Positions 14,521 through 22,041 of a stretch of DNA of 22,190 nt are shown here, in pieces (within the stretch, counting starts at the first letter, position 1; the number at the start of each line of letters is the position of its first letter). The notes below the pieces were generated by a model that was not told where the DNA came from, searched no databases, and saw nothing but the letters and a program-made list of their open reading frames with translations. The stretch lies in NCBI GenBank assembly GCA_023229525.1, contig JALNZC010000026.1, positions 1 through 22,190 on the forward strand, read 5' to 3'. Both the position numbers and the translations under genes were made by a program. Origin of the DNA: Bacteroidales bacterium. Lineage in GTDB: Bacteria > Bacteroidota > Bacteroidia > Bacteroidales > FEN-979.

Positions 14521-16971
14521 TTAGATTTTCAGAGAGATGCCAAAAAGAAGGTTAACCAGAGCCTGAGGAAAATATCCATTGGATTCATAGTATTGACCCT
14601 GATAAAAATAGGGATAAACCCATGCGTTGGTTTCATATTTCACATTAAAAATGTTGCTGACAAGCAGGTTAAATCCGATTTCCTTAAAAATCCTTGTGTT
14701 TAAGGTATAAGCAAGTGATATCCCATTGATAAAATAATCCTTTAGGGCTCGTCCGGAATTACTGGTATTATCAATAAACTGTTGTCCCACAAATTTGGTA
14801 TTCAAGCTAAAGGATAATTGTGGCAGCGGTTTATAGGTTATTATACTACCGGCAATGATTGCCGGGGAGAATGATAGATCTGTTGTTCCAAGTGAGTTGC
14901 TTACTTGTCCCGAAAAATTCCAGGTCGAATCATAGGTGTCAATATACTGAGTGAAATTCAATATTTTATTTTGGCTGAAAGTTCCACTGACCTGCCATTC
15001 CAGTTTCTTCCGGAAAAAATTCATGTCTGCTGAAATTTCTATCCCCAAACGGTAGCTTTTAGGCACATTGACCATTATGGCTTCCCCGACATTGTTAATT
15101 TCTCCGGTCAATACGAGCTGGTCCCGGTAATGCATGTAATAGACATTGGCATTGACAGTAAGATATTCATGTTTGAAAGTGTATCCTAACTCATAATCCT
15201 GTAATGTTTCAAATGTAGGAATATGCTGGGGATCGGAATCTTTATAATTATTCCTGCTGGGCTCCCGGTGAGCAATACCAAAAGAAAAGTATAGGTTATG
15301 GTTGCTGTTAATATCCAAAAAGAGACCACATTTCGGATTGAAGAAATTGAATAAATGAACCTGATTGAGTACACGAAGGTCATCAAGGGTCCCATCGAGA
15401 TTATAATGTACTCTGCGATATTGCAAATCCACAAAGAAATTCAATTTTTTAACCTGGAAAATTGCTTTGCCGAAAAGGTTAAAGTCGGTTTTCACACCGG
15501 TATTATAATACCAATTCAGATCATTGGTACTATTAGATGCGAACCGGGCCCAGATAATTTTTCCAAAATGCCGGCCGTAATAACGGTTCCATGCTCCACC
15601 AAGGGTAATTTTCCAATGATCCTTGATCGCTAAATTGGAAGAAAAAGTCAAACCGTAAAAATCATTGTCCATCATCTTGCGGTTGATCAGGTCAGTTGCT
15701 TTGATTGTATCTAACCCTACAACAACATTCTCCAGACCATAACTATCAAAGGATGCATTCTGTTCATAGTTTTCGTAATACCCTTTGCCTTTTGTATAAT
15801 GTAATGCTGCACTCAAATTCCAATTCCTGCTTAAACCCTGGGAAAAAATAAGTTGATAATGATCCTGTTGATAATTATCGGTTTGATTGTCATAATAAGC
15901 GATAGCTCCATTTTTATCAATGTATTCGCCGGCCGGATTATAAGTTCGGTTTGTGGAAAGTGAATCTTTTGGAACTCCTTCCCATGCCTGATAAGTCCAT
16001 TCATTTCCTGAGAAGGTGAGCAGTTTCAGTGTCGTATTTTTCCCGTAATATCCACCCGCCAGGTAATACGATTTTAAATTGGAAAAAGCCCGGTCAATAT
16101 ATCCATCGGAGTGAATATAAGATAAACGGCCATCCACACTAAATTTATTGGCCATCAAACCTGTCCCAAATCGCACTGTGGTTTTTAGCGTACCATATGA
16201 TCCACCGGAAAGATTCAATTCCCCATATGGGTCCTGATGCAAATCGGCTGTCAGGAAATTGATGGATGCTCCAAAAGCGCCAGCTCCGTTGGTGGAGGTT
16301 CCCACACCCCGCTGAATCTGTATGTTTTCAGTGGAAGAAGCAAGGTCTGGCAAGTCTACAAACCAAACGCCCTGGGATTCGGCATCATTCAATGGAACTC
16401 CATTTATTGTCACGTTGATCCTTGTCAAATCCGTTCCACGGATGCTTATTCCGGTGTAGCCTACGCCATTTCCGGCATCCGATGTGACAATGGTTGATGG
16501 TGTACTCTGCAGAATAAAGGGCATGTCTTTCGCAAGGTTAAATTTTTGGATTTCATTCCTCTGGAGTGTTGAAAAGGTCGTGGGGTAATATTGTTGTGCC
16601 CGTGTTGCCAGAATATTTACTTCTTCTCCCAGAAGCGCTGTGCCTTCCAACAATATATTTAAGGTGGTATCCCGGAGTAAGGTAATTGGAATTTTGAATG
16701 TTTTGTATCCAATGTAAGAAACCCGTATGGAGTATGATCCTTTTTTGATAGGATGGAAGAGAAAAACACCATTGTCGTCCGAAATGGTTGTATACCTTGT
16801 GTTTTCAAGAGAAATATGTGCGCCGGAGAGTGTTTTTTTTGTTCCCTGGTCAGTAATTATTCCTCTGATGGTAAACTGGGCATTTGCGTTAAGGCTTGAA
16901 AGCCCAAGGATGATCAATAGCAAAATGCGATACACATTATGCTTTCTGCAAAATAATAAAATTGTATTCAT
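14521..16971 (-). CDS. TonB-dependent outer-membrane receptor, probably for thiamine or a precursor
   Basis: The 816-residue protein has a signal peptide ending near NAQ (30-32), then a carboxypeptidase-regulatory-like beta-sandwich at about 35-115 (FTIRGIITDQG, GVFLFHPIKKGSYSIRVSYIGY), a plug domain at about 125-240 (GYTGISIRGTDLTRINVTIN at 171-190, GVPLNDAESQGVWFVDLPD), and a beta barrel rich in aromatic residues to the C-terminus, which ends LLFGISLKI. Such receptors import ligands into the periplasm using energy from TonB-ExbBD. A TPP riboswitch sits directly upstream, so expression should fall when thiamine pyrophosphate is abundant. TPP-controlled receptors in Bacteroidota are inferred to take up thiamine. 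No thiamine synthesis gene or inner-membrane thiamine transporter is present in the window. The ATG start is 11 bp after the riboswitch. Confidence 0.93.
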   Translation of the reverse strand: MNTILLFCRKHNVYRILLLIILGLSSLNANAQFTIRGIITDQGTKKTLSGAHISLENTRYTTISDDNGVFLFHPIKKGSYSIRVSYIGYKTFKIPITLLRDTTLNILLEGTALLGEEVNILATRAQQYYPTTFSTLQRNEIQKFNLAKDMPFILQSTPSTIVTSDAGNGVGYTGISIRGTDLTRINVTINGVPLNDAESQGVWFVDLPDLASSTENIQIQRGVGTSTNGAGAFGASINFLTADLHQDPYGELNLSGGSYGTLKTTVRFGTGLMANKFSVDGRLSYIHSDGYIDRAFSNLKSYYLAGGYYGKNTTLKLLTFSGNEWTYQAWEGVPKDSLSTNRTYNPAGEYIDKNGAIAYYDNQTDNYQQDHYQLIFSQGLSRNWNLSAALHYTKGKGYYENYEQNASFDSYGLENVVVGLDTIKATDLINRKMMDNDFYGLTFSSNLAIKDHWKITLGGAWNRYYGRHFGKIIWARFASNSTNDLNWYYNTGVKTDFNLFGKAIFQVKKLNFFVDLQYRRVHYNLDGTLDDLRVLNQVHLFNFFNPKCGLFLDINSNHNLYFSFGIAHREPSRNNYKDSDPQHIPTFETLQDYELGYTFKHEYLTVNANVYYMHYRDQLVLTGEINNVGEAIMVNVPKSYRLGIEISADMNFFRKKLEWQVSGTFSQNKILNFTQYIDTYDSTWNFSGQVSNSLGTTDLSFSPAIIAGSIITYKPLPQLSFSLNTKFVGQQFIDNTSNSGRALKDYFINGISLAYTLNTRIFKEIGFNLLVSNIFNVKYETNAWVYPYFYQGQYYESNGYFPQALVNLLFGISLKI

Positions 16972-16982
16972 GGTTTCTGTTT

Positions 16983-17060
16983 TTCCTACGCCGGCATTAT
17001 CCGGATCAGGTTATTGGGGTATAATCTCAGCCCTTCTTTTAAGGCACCCCCTACGGAGAA
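16983..17060 (-). ncRNA. TPP riboswitch (THI element)
   Basis: Read on the minus strand, the conserved blocks of the TPP riboswitch appear in order: GGGGGTGCC (17051-17043), GGCTGAGAT (17032-17024) and then ACCTGATCCGGATAATGCCG followed by GCGTAGG (17011-16985). The outer P1 stem can form between TTTCTCC and GGAAAAA with one C-A mismatch. The element ends about 11 bp before the receptor start codon with no terminator hairpin between, so control of translation initiation is more likely than transcription termination. It binds thiamine pyrophosphate. Confidence 0.97.
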
Positions 17061-17069
17061 ATATCACAG

Positions 17070-17077
17070 CAAAATTA
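17070..17077 (-). promoter_or_regulatory. -7 box of the TPP-riboswitch transcript
   Basis: The minus strand reads TAATTTTG, a perfect TAnnTTTG match. It predicts a transcript start near 17063, just upstream of the riboswitch 5' end. A clear -33 TTTG is not present at the normal spacing. Confidence 0.6.
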
Positions 17078-17121
17078 ATGAATAAATTACAGTTTGGTGC
17101 ATCAACACCTTTTAATTGATT

Positions 17122-17129
17122 TACCTTTG
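17122..17129 (+). promoter_or_regulatory. Candidate -7 box of aroQ
   Basis: TACCTTTG is a perfect TAnnTTTG match, 39 bp before the aroQ ATG. The nearest upstream TTTG (17093-17096) is 25 bp away, longer than the usual 19 bp. The TTGTACAA repeat begins inside this box. Confidence 0.55.
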
Positions 17130-17155
17130 TACAAATATTGTACAAATATTGTACA
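17127..17155. repeat. TTGTACAA palindromes repeated with an 11-bp period, operator-like
   Basis: TTGTACAAATA occurs twice in tandem (17127-17137 and 17138-17148), followed by a third partial copy, TTGTACA (17149-17155). TTGTACAA is itself an 8-bp palindrome, and the 11-bp period puts the copies on the same face of the helix. The array overlaps the aroQ -7 box and the predicted transcript start, where a repressor site would lie. Confidence 0.8.
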
Positions 17156-17168
17156 CAAGTATGGAATT

Positions 17169-17594
17169 ATGAAACTGCTTATTATCAATGGTCCTAACCT
17201 TAATTTACTGGGATCAAGGGAAAAAGAGGTTTATGGATATCAAAAATTTGAGACCGTATTAAAGAAATTGCGTAAGCATTTCCACGATGTTAATATTGAA
17301 TATTTTCAAAGTAATGTGGAGGGTGAGATCATCAATGCATTGCATAATGCCGGTTTTCTTTACGATGGGATAATTATAAATGCAGGTGGTTATACGCATA
17401 CATCAATTGCCATTGCGGATGCTGTAAAAGCGATAAAAACCCCTGTAATAGAAGTACATATTTCAAACACTTTTGCGCGGGAGCCCTTTCGACATACATC
17501 ATTTCTGGCCGCCAATGTCAAAGGAATAATTATTGGTTTTGGAATGGATTCGTACCGTCTGGCAGTGGAGGGTTTTGTATCACAATTTCTATAG
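17169..17594 (+). CDS. aroQ: Type II 3-dehydroquinate dehydratase
   Basis: AroQ dehydrates 3-dehydroquinate to 3-dehydroshikimate, the third step of the shikimate pathway to aromatic amino acids. The 141-residue protein has INGPNLNLLGSREKEVYG at 6-23, with the catalytic loop residues R17 and Y22, then NAGGYTHTSIA at 71-81, EVHISN at 95-100 with the catalytic base H98, and R108 in EPFRHTS. Length and motifs fit the dodecameric type II enzyme. I chose ATG 17169; an in-frame GTG at 17094 would add 25 residues that cross the promoter and repeat and match nothing in the family. No other shikimate gene is nearby. Its stop is 2 bp from the stop of the convergent glycosyltransferase gene, with no terminator between them. 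Confidence 0.97.
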   Translation: MKLLIINGPNLNLLGSREKEVYGYQKFETVLKKLRKHFHDVNIEYFQSNVEGEIINALHNAGFLYDGIIINAGGYTHTSIAIADAVKAIKTPVIEVHISNTFAREPFRHTSFLAANVKGIIIGFGMDSYRLAVEGFVSQFL

Positions 17595-17596
17595 AC

Positions 17597-18619
17597 TTAC
17601 TGTGTATAAAACTTTTCCTGATTTAAATCAGAAAATTTGCGGGCGCCTTTGATGTAATATTCGAAAACAATTTTTTTTCCGAACACATTTTTCATGGACC
17701 CTTGAATAAGAGTCCTTCTTTTTAACCGGGTTTTACCCAGTGAACGGTAAAAGCTCATATGGGCTCTGGTTACTGCCCAGAAATCTTTAAATCCAGCCTG
17801 AAAGAGGAATTTGAAAGCGGCAATCCCGTCAAGAAATAACCGGACTGCGAAAACACTAAACAACCGTTCCTGTGGTAAATTTTTATACAGAAGAAAAAAA
17901 TTATTTCTGAAGTTGAAATAGGTTTTACGCCATGATGCCTTTGGTAAGGTTCCGCCTCCTATATGAAAAACTGTAGAGTAGGGACAATACATAATCCGGT
18001 ACCCGTTGTTTTTCAATCGCCAACAAAAGTCGATTTCCTCCATATGGGCAAAAAAATCTTCATCGAAGCCGCCCACTTGATGAAAAATATCTGCTTTTAC
18101 GAACATACAAGCGCCGGTAGCCCAAAAAACCTCGCATGGCTCATCGTACTGGCCATGATCTTCTTCAATAGATAAAAAAATACGACCCCGGCAGAAGGGA
18201 TAACCGTATTTGTCTATAAATCCACCTGCGGCTCCTGCATATTCGAACTTCTTGGGTTCATCATACGATCTTATTTTTGGTTGACATGCAGCGATCATTG
18301 GATCACTTTCCATCAATTCGATCACGGGTTGAATCCAATTCCCGGTAACTTCGATATCGGAATTAAGGAGGATGTAATAATCTGCTTTAACAAGTTTTAA
18401 TGCAAGGTTATAACCTTGTGCAAAACCTGCGTTTTCAGCATTCAGAATGATGCGTATTTCAGGGTAATGTGTTTTGATAAAGGTAACAGAATCATCTGTG
18501 GAAGCATTATCGGCTACTATGATTTCAGCCTCATTATTGCTGCATTTGAGTAAAGTTGGTAAGAATTTTTCAAGATATTTCCGACCATTCCAGTTCAGGA
18601 TAATAACAGCAATATGCAT
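17597..18619 (-). CDS. Family-2 glycosyltransferase
   Basis: The 340-residue protein starts MHIAVIILNWNG, a GT2 N-terminus, with VADNASTDDSV at 35-45, NSDIE at 86-90 in the DxD position, the acceptor-site region GGFDEDFFAHMEEIDFCWR at 183-201, and a C-terminal amphipathic or hydrophobic stretch that may attach it to the inner membrane (LFLDGIAAFKFLFQAGF). It probably moves a sugar from a nucleotide donor to a surface glycan or lipid-linked acceptor; donor and acceptor cannot be told. I chose ATG 18619; a TTG one codon earlier is also possible. It lies 107 bp after the GWxTD gene, with its own promoter in that gap. Confidence 0.93.
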   Translation of the reverse strand: MHIAVIILNWNGRKYLEKFLPTLLKCSNNEAEIIVADNASTDDSVTFIKTHYPEIRIILNAENAGFAQGYNLALKLVKADYYILLNSDIEVTGNWIQPVIELMESDPMIAACQPKIRSYDEPKKFEYAGAAGGFIDKYGYPFCRGRIFLSIEEDHGQYDEPCEVFWATGACMFVKADIFHQVGGFDEDFFAHMEEIDFCWRLKNNGYRIMYCPYSTVFHIGGGTLPKASWRKTYFNFRNNFFLLYKNLPQERLFSVFAVRLFLDGIAAFKFLFQAGFKDFWAVTRAHMSFYRSLGKTRLKRRTLIQGSMKNVFGKKIVFEYYIKGARKFSDLNQEKFYTQ

Positions 18620-18666
18620 CAAGGTTCAAATAAAAATTGAAAATGATTTCAAAGGATATAAAACTA

Positions 18667-18697
18667 CAAATATATACTGAAATACGGGTCCGGAAAC
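18667..18697 (-). promoter_or_regulatory. Promoter of the second glycosyltransferase gene
   Basis: The minus strand has TTTC at 18697-18694, 19 bp, then TATATTTG at 18674-18667, a perfect TAnnTTTG. The -33 element has three of four consensus bases. Confidence 0.65.
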
Positions 18698-18726
18698 CCC
18701 AATTCGTAATTTATAAAGAATTTTGA

Positions 18727-20196
18727 TTAGTTAGGTAAATCCCAATAATCTTGTTCAAAATCTCCCCAGGCTTTGATTACTTGGGTATCCTGTAAATCAC
18801 CGGTAGAATAGATCCGGCCTCTCAGATCAATTTTCCAACGGGGATTATAGACTTCCCCGATTGCATCCGAATGTAAAAGAAAAAAATCACTGGTCACCAT
18901 ATCGGGTGAATAGAAAACGAATTTCTTATTCCGCTGGCTGTTATTCAGGGTATAATATTGCCAGATTTCATAGGGGTAGTTGCTTGGTTCATTATACATG
19001 GTGCTGCGCGTGTTCGGTGGGCCATATTCAAGATAAACCCTGCCACGGTCAGTCTGATATCCTTTCTTTACGGGAGTTCCGAAATTGACTTGTACCTTGT
19101 AAACCTGGTCTTTGTAATACTTCCACGCTTTTTCAGGATCGTTCATATCGCGGCTTGCCCAGAAACTATAGAAAAATTGCTGACGGGTTTTCAAATCTGA
19201 TGTTTTCAAAGTGGATCTTATAAATGATTTTTCAAATCCGGTAGCAATCGGATAGGTACAATTGATGAACTCCTTCAGGGTATCGGTATTCGAGATTTTT
19301 TCCGCAAATGTGTTGGCAATATCTGTGGACTGAATATCGCTCAACATTATCTGTGCTTTTGGATTCATTCGCTGAAAAAATAGTTTTTTGGATGTAATCA
19401 GCTCATTCAGCTGATTCCGTGCTTCCAGCACAAGATTATAGTTTCCGGATGCAAGGTTATCAATGGATATTTCGGAGAGGAGAACATTTACCTCTTTTGT
19501 TACTTCTTTTTTGACTTTGACATATTCATGCAACCTGATGTTGCTCTCAAATGATTCTATATACCAGGAAAGAATAAATTTTTGATCTTTTCCAATTACC
19601 CGCTCCATATTGTATAACTCTACATAAAAGGCCAATTTAGATTCTGTTTGGGGATAAAAAGTATAGGTGTATGGAATGAGATCATAACCGCTTTTTGACA
19701 GTTCGGTTAAGTTGGTCGTTTTTGTAAATGACTTGACCAGTTCGATATCCGAAAAAGCCGGCTTATCCTGAGAGAAATCGACCAAGATGTTTTGATTGTA
19801 TGGAAATGGCTGCGCTGAATTATTTTTATCGGATAATTGGATTTCAAAATCATAAGTTCCATTTGATAAGGAAAACCGTTGCTGATCGACAAAATAAAAA
19901 TCATTTTTTGTAGTGTCCTCGATTTCAGGACTGAATAATTCATACTTTTTAAATGCTTTGATTTCAGTATTCAGTTTAAATGTCATCAGAATGTTCACTG
20001 TAGCCTGGAATTTTCCATTTTCCTTTTTGACAAACTTCACAGAATTTCCGGCAACAGACAGATAAGTCTCAACGAACGGACCTTCAGGTGAATTAAAAGT
20101 ACCATATGTAAGGAATGCCCAAAGGTTTTTTGCCTGTAATTCCATGGAAAAAAAAGAAATCAGAATTACAACAGGGATCAAGAACAACTTTTTCAT
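18727..20196 (-). CDS. GWxTD domain-containing secreted protein
   Basis: The 489-residue protein has a signal peptide ending near residue 22 (LISFFSMELQAK). A long beta-rich N-terminal part (about 25-275) has no recognised motif. The C-terminal part from about 335 is the GWxTD domain, named after a motif that here reads GYQTD (379-383), within FFYSFWASRDMNDPEKAW (341-358) and KKGYQTDRGRVYLEYGPPN (377-395). Tyr replaces the Trp of the name motif, but the surrounding residues, in particular the RGRVYLxYGPP stretch, are well kept. The family is found in Bacteroidota and Acidobacteriota and its function is unknown. The cell location should be the periplasm or the outer surface. It has its own promoter and precedes the glycosyltransferase gene. 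Confidence 0.88.
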   Translation of the reverse strand: MKKLFLIPVVILISFFSMELQAKNLWAFLTYGTFNSPEGPFVETYLSVAGNSVKFVKKENGKFQATVNILMTFKLNTEIKAFKKYELFSPEIEDTTKNDFYFVDQQRFSLSNGTYDFEIQLSDKNNSAQPFPYNQNILVDFSQDKPAFSDIELVKSFTKTTNLTELSKSGYDLIPYTYTFYPQTESKLAFYVELYNMERVIGKDQKFILSWYIESFESNIRLHEYVKVKKEVTKEVNVLLSEISIDNLASGNYNLVLEARNQLNELITSKKLFFQRMNPKAQIMLSDIQSTDIANTFAEKISNTDTLKEFINCTYPIATGFEKSFIRSTLKTSDLKTRQQFFYSFWASRDMNDPEKAWKYYKDQVYKVQVNFGTPVKKGYQTDRGRVYLEYGPPNTRSTMYNEPSNYPYEIWQYYTLNNSQRNKKFVFYSPDMVTSDFFLLHSDAIGEVYNPRWKIDLRGRIYSTGDLQDTQVIKAWGDFEQDYWDLPN

Positions 20197-20233
20197 GATG
20201 ATTTTTTTAAATGGTTCTTAGCTAAATGCATGA

Positions 20234-20265
20234 CAAAATTAGTTGAATCCGGATAAGAAAGCAAA
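20234..20265 (-). promoter_or_regulatory. Promoter of the GWxTD gene
   Basis: The minus strand has TTTG at 20265-20262, 20 bp, then TAATTTTG at 20241-20234; both elements match the Bacteroidota consensus and the spacing is one longer than the norm. Confidence 0.75.
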
Positions 20266-20325
20266 GAAAATCGATGAACTCATGGTTTTCAGGAATGATA
20301 AGTAGTAGATAGAAGGTGTATAACG

Positions 20326-20358
20326 ATTGTTACGGATTTGAAAAAAATTGTACTTTTG
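20326..20358 (+). promoter_or_regulatory. Promoter of the tandem tRNA-Ser genes
   Basis: TACTTTTG at 20351-20358 is a perfect TAnnTTTG box, identical to that of tRNA-His. ATTG at 20326-20329 is a partial -33 element with a 21-bp spacer. It lies 5 bp before the first tRNA, which would make the 5' leader very short. Confidence 0.65.
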
Positions 20359-20363
20359 CCGCC

Positions 20364-20451
<88 letters not shown>

Positions 20452-20487
20452 AAACAGTACACTTTACAAATTTTCCCCTGATCCTAA

Positions 20488-20576
20488 GGAGAGATGCCAG
20501 AGCGGTCGAATGGGGCGGTCTCGAAAACCGTTGACCCTCGTAAGGGGGTCCCAGGGTTCGAATCCCTGTCTCTCCG
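20488..20576 (+). tRNA. tRNA-Ser (anticodon CGA)
   Basis: Acceptor stem GGAGAGA/TCTCTCC with discriminator G, anticodon loop CTCGAAA giving CGA, and a long variable arm. It lies 39 bp after tRNA-Ser(UGA) with no promoter between, so the two are probably co-transcribed. They share most of the acceptor and anticodon-arm sequence, which suggests an old duplication. Confidence 0.97.
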
Positions 20577-20580
20577 CTTT

Positions 20581-20618
20581 AATTCCGGCGCGTTATCAAT
20601 ACGATCCGGATTTTTTTT
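20581..20618 (+). terminator. Candidate terminator of the tRNA-Ser pair
   Basis: AATTCCGG and CCGGATT can pair in a 7-bp stem with one bulged T and a loop of about 16 nt, followed by eight T. The rest of the region up to 20743 is AT-rich and shows no gene or other structure. Confidence 0.45.
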
Positions 20619-20743
20619 ATCTTTACTTTTTCCATCTTCATTGATCAATCTCCAAACTATGGAGTTAAGGGGAGGATTGTGATAATTCCGTATTTTAATT
20701 ACAAGAAATGGAAAAGAAAGCCTGATCATTAACTCATCGGGAG

Positions 20744-20774
20744 TTTGAATTTATAAGAAAAGCCTCTAGGTTTG
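20744..20774 (+). promoter_or_regulatory. Promoter of the ATP12-like/AlbA_2 gene
   Basis: TTTG at 20744-20747, exactly 19 bp, then TAGGTTTG at 20767-20774 is a full consensus match. Transcription should start near 20781, which excludes the in-frame TTG at 20772 as the start codon. Confidence 0.85.
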
Positions 20775-20798
20775 AATTTGAAAATCAATATAGAAAAT

Positions 20799-22034
20799 AT
20801 GAATAGATTCCATGATGATTTTACCGCGGATAAACTTGACCTCGTGATCCGTAGCGAAGATGCTGTAATTTTTCATGGTGATACCATTTGCCGGACAAAA
20901 AATGGCAATGATCTCTGTCACCCGAACCAAAGACTCCTGAAACATGTGATCACCGATCTGCAATTTGCTGAAGAGAAGAATGATGAACAAATTACATCAT
21001 TAAAATTGCTGGAGGCACTTGTTGATGACAGTAAGAATAAATTGGATAAACCATCCATGGATTTTACAGACATAATGGAAAATGATCATTTTATTCTTCT
21101 TAAGAAAGGCGCACTTAACCAAAATTCTATAAATGATTTCCATCATCCTGAATTTATTTCACAGATTCCTGTCGTGAATCTCAGATTTTGGAGCAATTCT
21201 AGTATCATTCAGGCTTTGAACCAGTTTATTGCAGAAGAAATGAATCATTTCGAAAATGATGAAAATACTATTGATCCATTGGACCTGTTGTTACAACAAG
21301 CTTATCTCCATTGCAGCGATGAAGAAAGAATATCATTGCACCTCTTATCTGACATTCATCATTCAGCATTTATACTCCCGTTGTTATTTGTTCTTGGAAA
21401 AATTACTTCCTCGGAATATGCAAAGGGACTTTTTTCTATGAAAATCAACACAATCTCTCCTAAAGATTGGAATAATTCGATGGAATCCATTTTGCATGAT
21501 GCCTGGGTTGTTAAAGATTTTCTATCCTTCTTTAAATTTCAGGATGGATCTGCCCGTAAAATCTCCAACTATATTAAGGATGGAGAAGGCGATTTGCTTG
21601 AATTCAAATCGACACTCCGTTGGGATCTGAAAGCAGGAAAGACCAATCAGGCAATCGAACGAGCCTGTTTGAAAACAATTGCCGCATTCCTCAATACACA
21701 TGGTGGAACATTATTGATTGGGGTTCGTGATAATGGTTCAATTGAAGGTATTGAAAGTGATAAATTTGTGAATGAAGATAAATTCCTCCTGCATTTGTGG
21801 ACCCTGATACGCACCTGCCTTGGAAGGGATGTGAGTCCTTATTTACGATCTTCACTGGAAAAAATCGAAGACCAAACCGTGTGCCTTGTCCAGTGCACAT
21901 CTTGTAACCGTCCTGTGTTTTTAAGACAACCGGGATTTAATGAAGAGTTTTACATCCGGGTCGGACCGGGAAGTGCGGCGTTGGATGTTAGCGAAGCATT
22001 GAAGTATATTGCAGACCATTTCCCGGCAGTATAA
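20799..22034 (+). CDS. Protein with an ATP12-like N-terminal region and a C-terminal AlbA_2 (Schlafen-type) domain
   Basis: The 411-residue protein has a well-supported C-terminal AlbA_2 domain at about 262-410: EGDLLEFKSTLRWDLKAG (263-280), TIAAFLNTHGGTLLIGVRDN (293-312), EEFYIRVGP (382-390). AlbA_2 domains are putative nucleic-acid-binding modules, some with nuclease-like relatives in Schlafen proteins. The N-terminal 240 residues resemble the mitochondrial/alphaproteobacterial F1-ATPase assembly chaperone ATP12 by eye: VIFHGDTICRTKNGNDLCHP (23-42) like the VxLDGRxVRTPxGxxLxLP start, ITSLKLLEALVD (65-76) like MPLTRLANxAID, and DIHHSAFILPLLFVLGKITS (185-204) like the SLILALALxxGRL helix before the EEA segment. 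This is inference, not a search result. I chose ATG 20799 because the promoter lies over the upstream TTG. The protein has no signal peptide and is probably cytoplasmic. It converges on the edge gene with 7 bp between them. Confidence 0.85.
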   Translation: MNRFHDDFTADKLDLVIRSEDAVIFHGDTICRTKNGNDLCHPNQRLLKHVITDLQFAEEKNDEQITSLKLLEALVDDSKNKLDKPSMDFTDIMENDHFILLKKGALNQNSINDFHHPEFISQIPVVNLRFWSNSSIIQALNQFIAEEMNHFENDENTIDPLDLLLQQAYLHCSDEERISLHLLSDIHHSAFILPLLFVLGKITSSEYAKGLFSMKINTISPKDWNNSMESILHDAWVVKDFLSFFKFQDGSARKISNYIKDGEGDLLEFKSTLRWDLKAGKTNQAIERACLKTIAAFLNTHGGTLLIGVRDNGSIEGIESDKFVNEDKFLLHLWTLIRTCLGRDVSPYLRSSLEKIEDQTVCLVQCTSCNRPVFLRQPGFNEEFYIRVGPGSAALDVSEALKYIADHFPAV

Positions 22035-22041
22035 ATAAAAT

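Noticed and set aside
17094..17168. GTG-initiated longer version of AroQ
   Set aside because: It would start upstream of the -7 box and translate the operator-like repeat; the family N-terminus is MKLLIINGPNLNLLG at 17169.
18680..18700. Short GGGT/ACCC hairpin after the GWxTD gene as a terminator
   Set aside because: The stem is only 4 bp, there is no U-run, and it overlaps the promoter of the glycosyltransferase gene.
20484..20729. Minus-strand frame over tRNA-Ser(CGA)
   Set aside because: It reads the antisense of a tRNA gene; its RDSNPGTP-like peptide is the usual artefact of translating tRNA T-arms.
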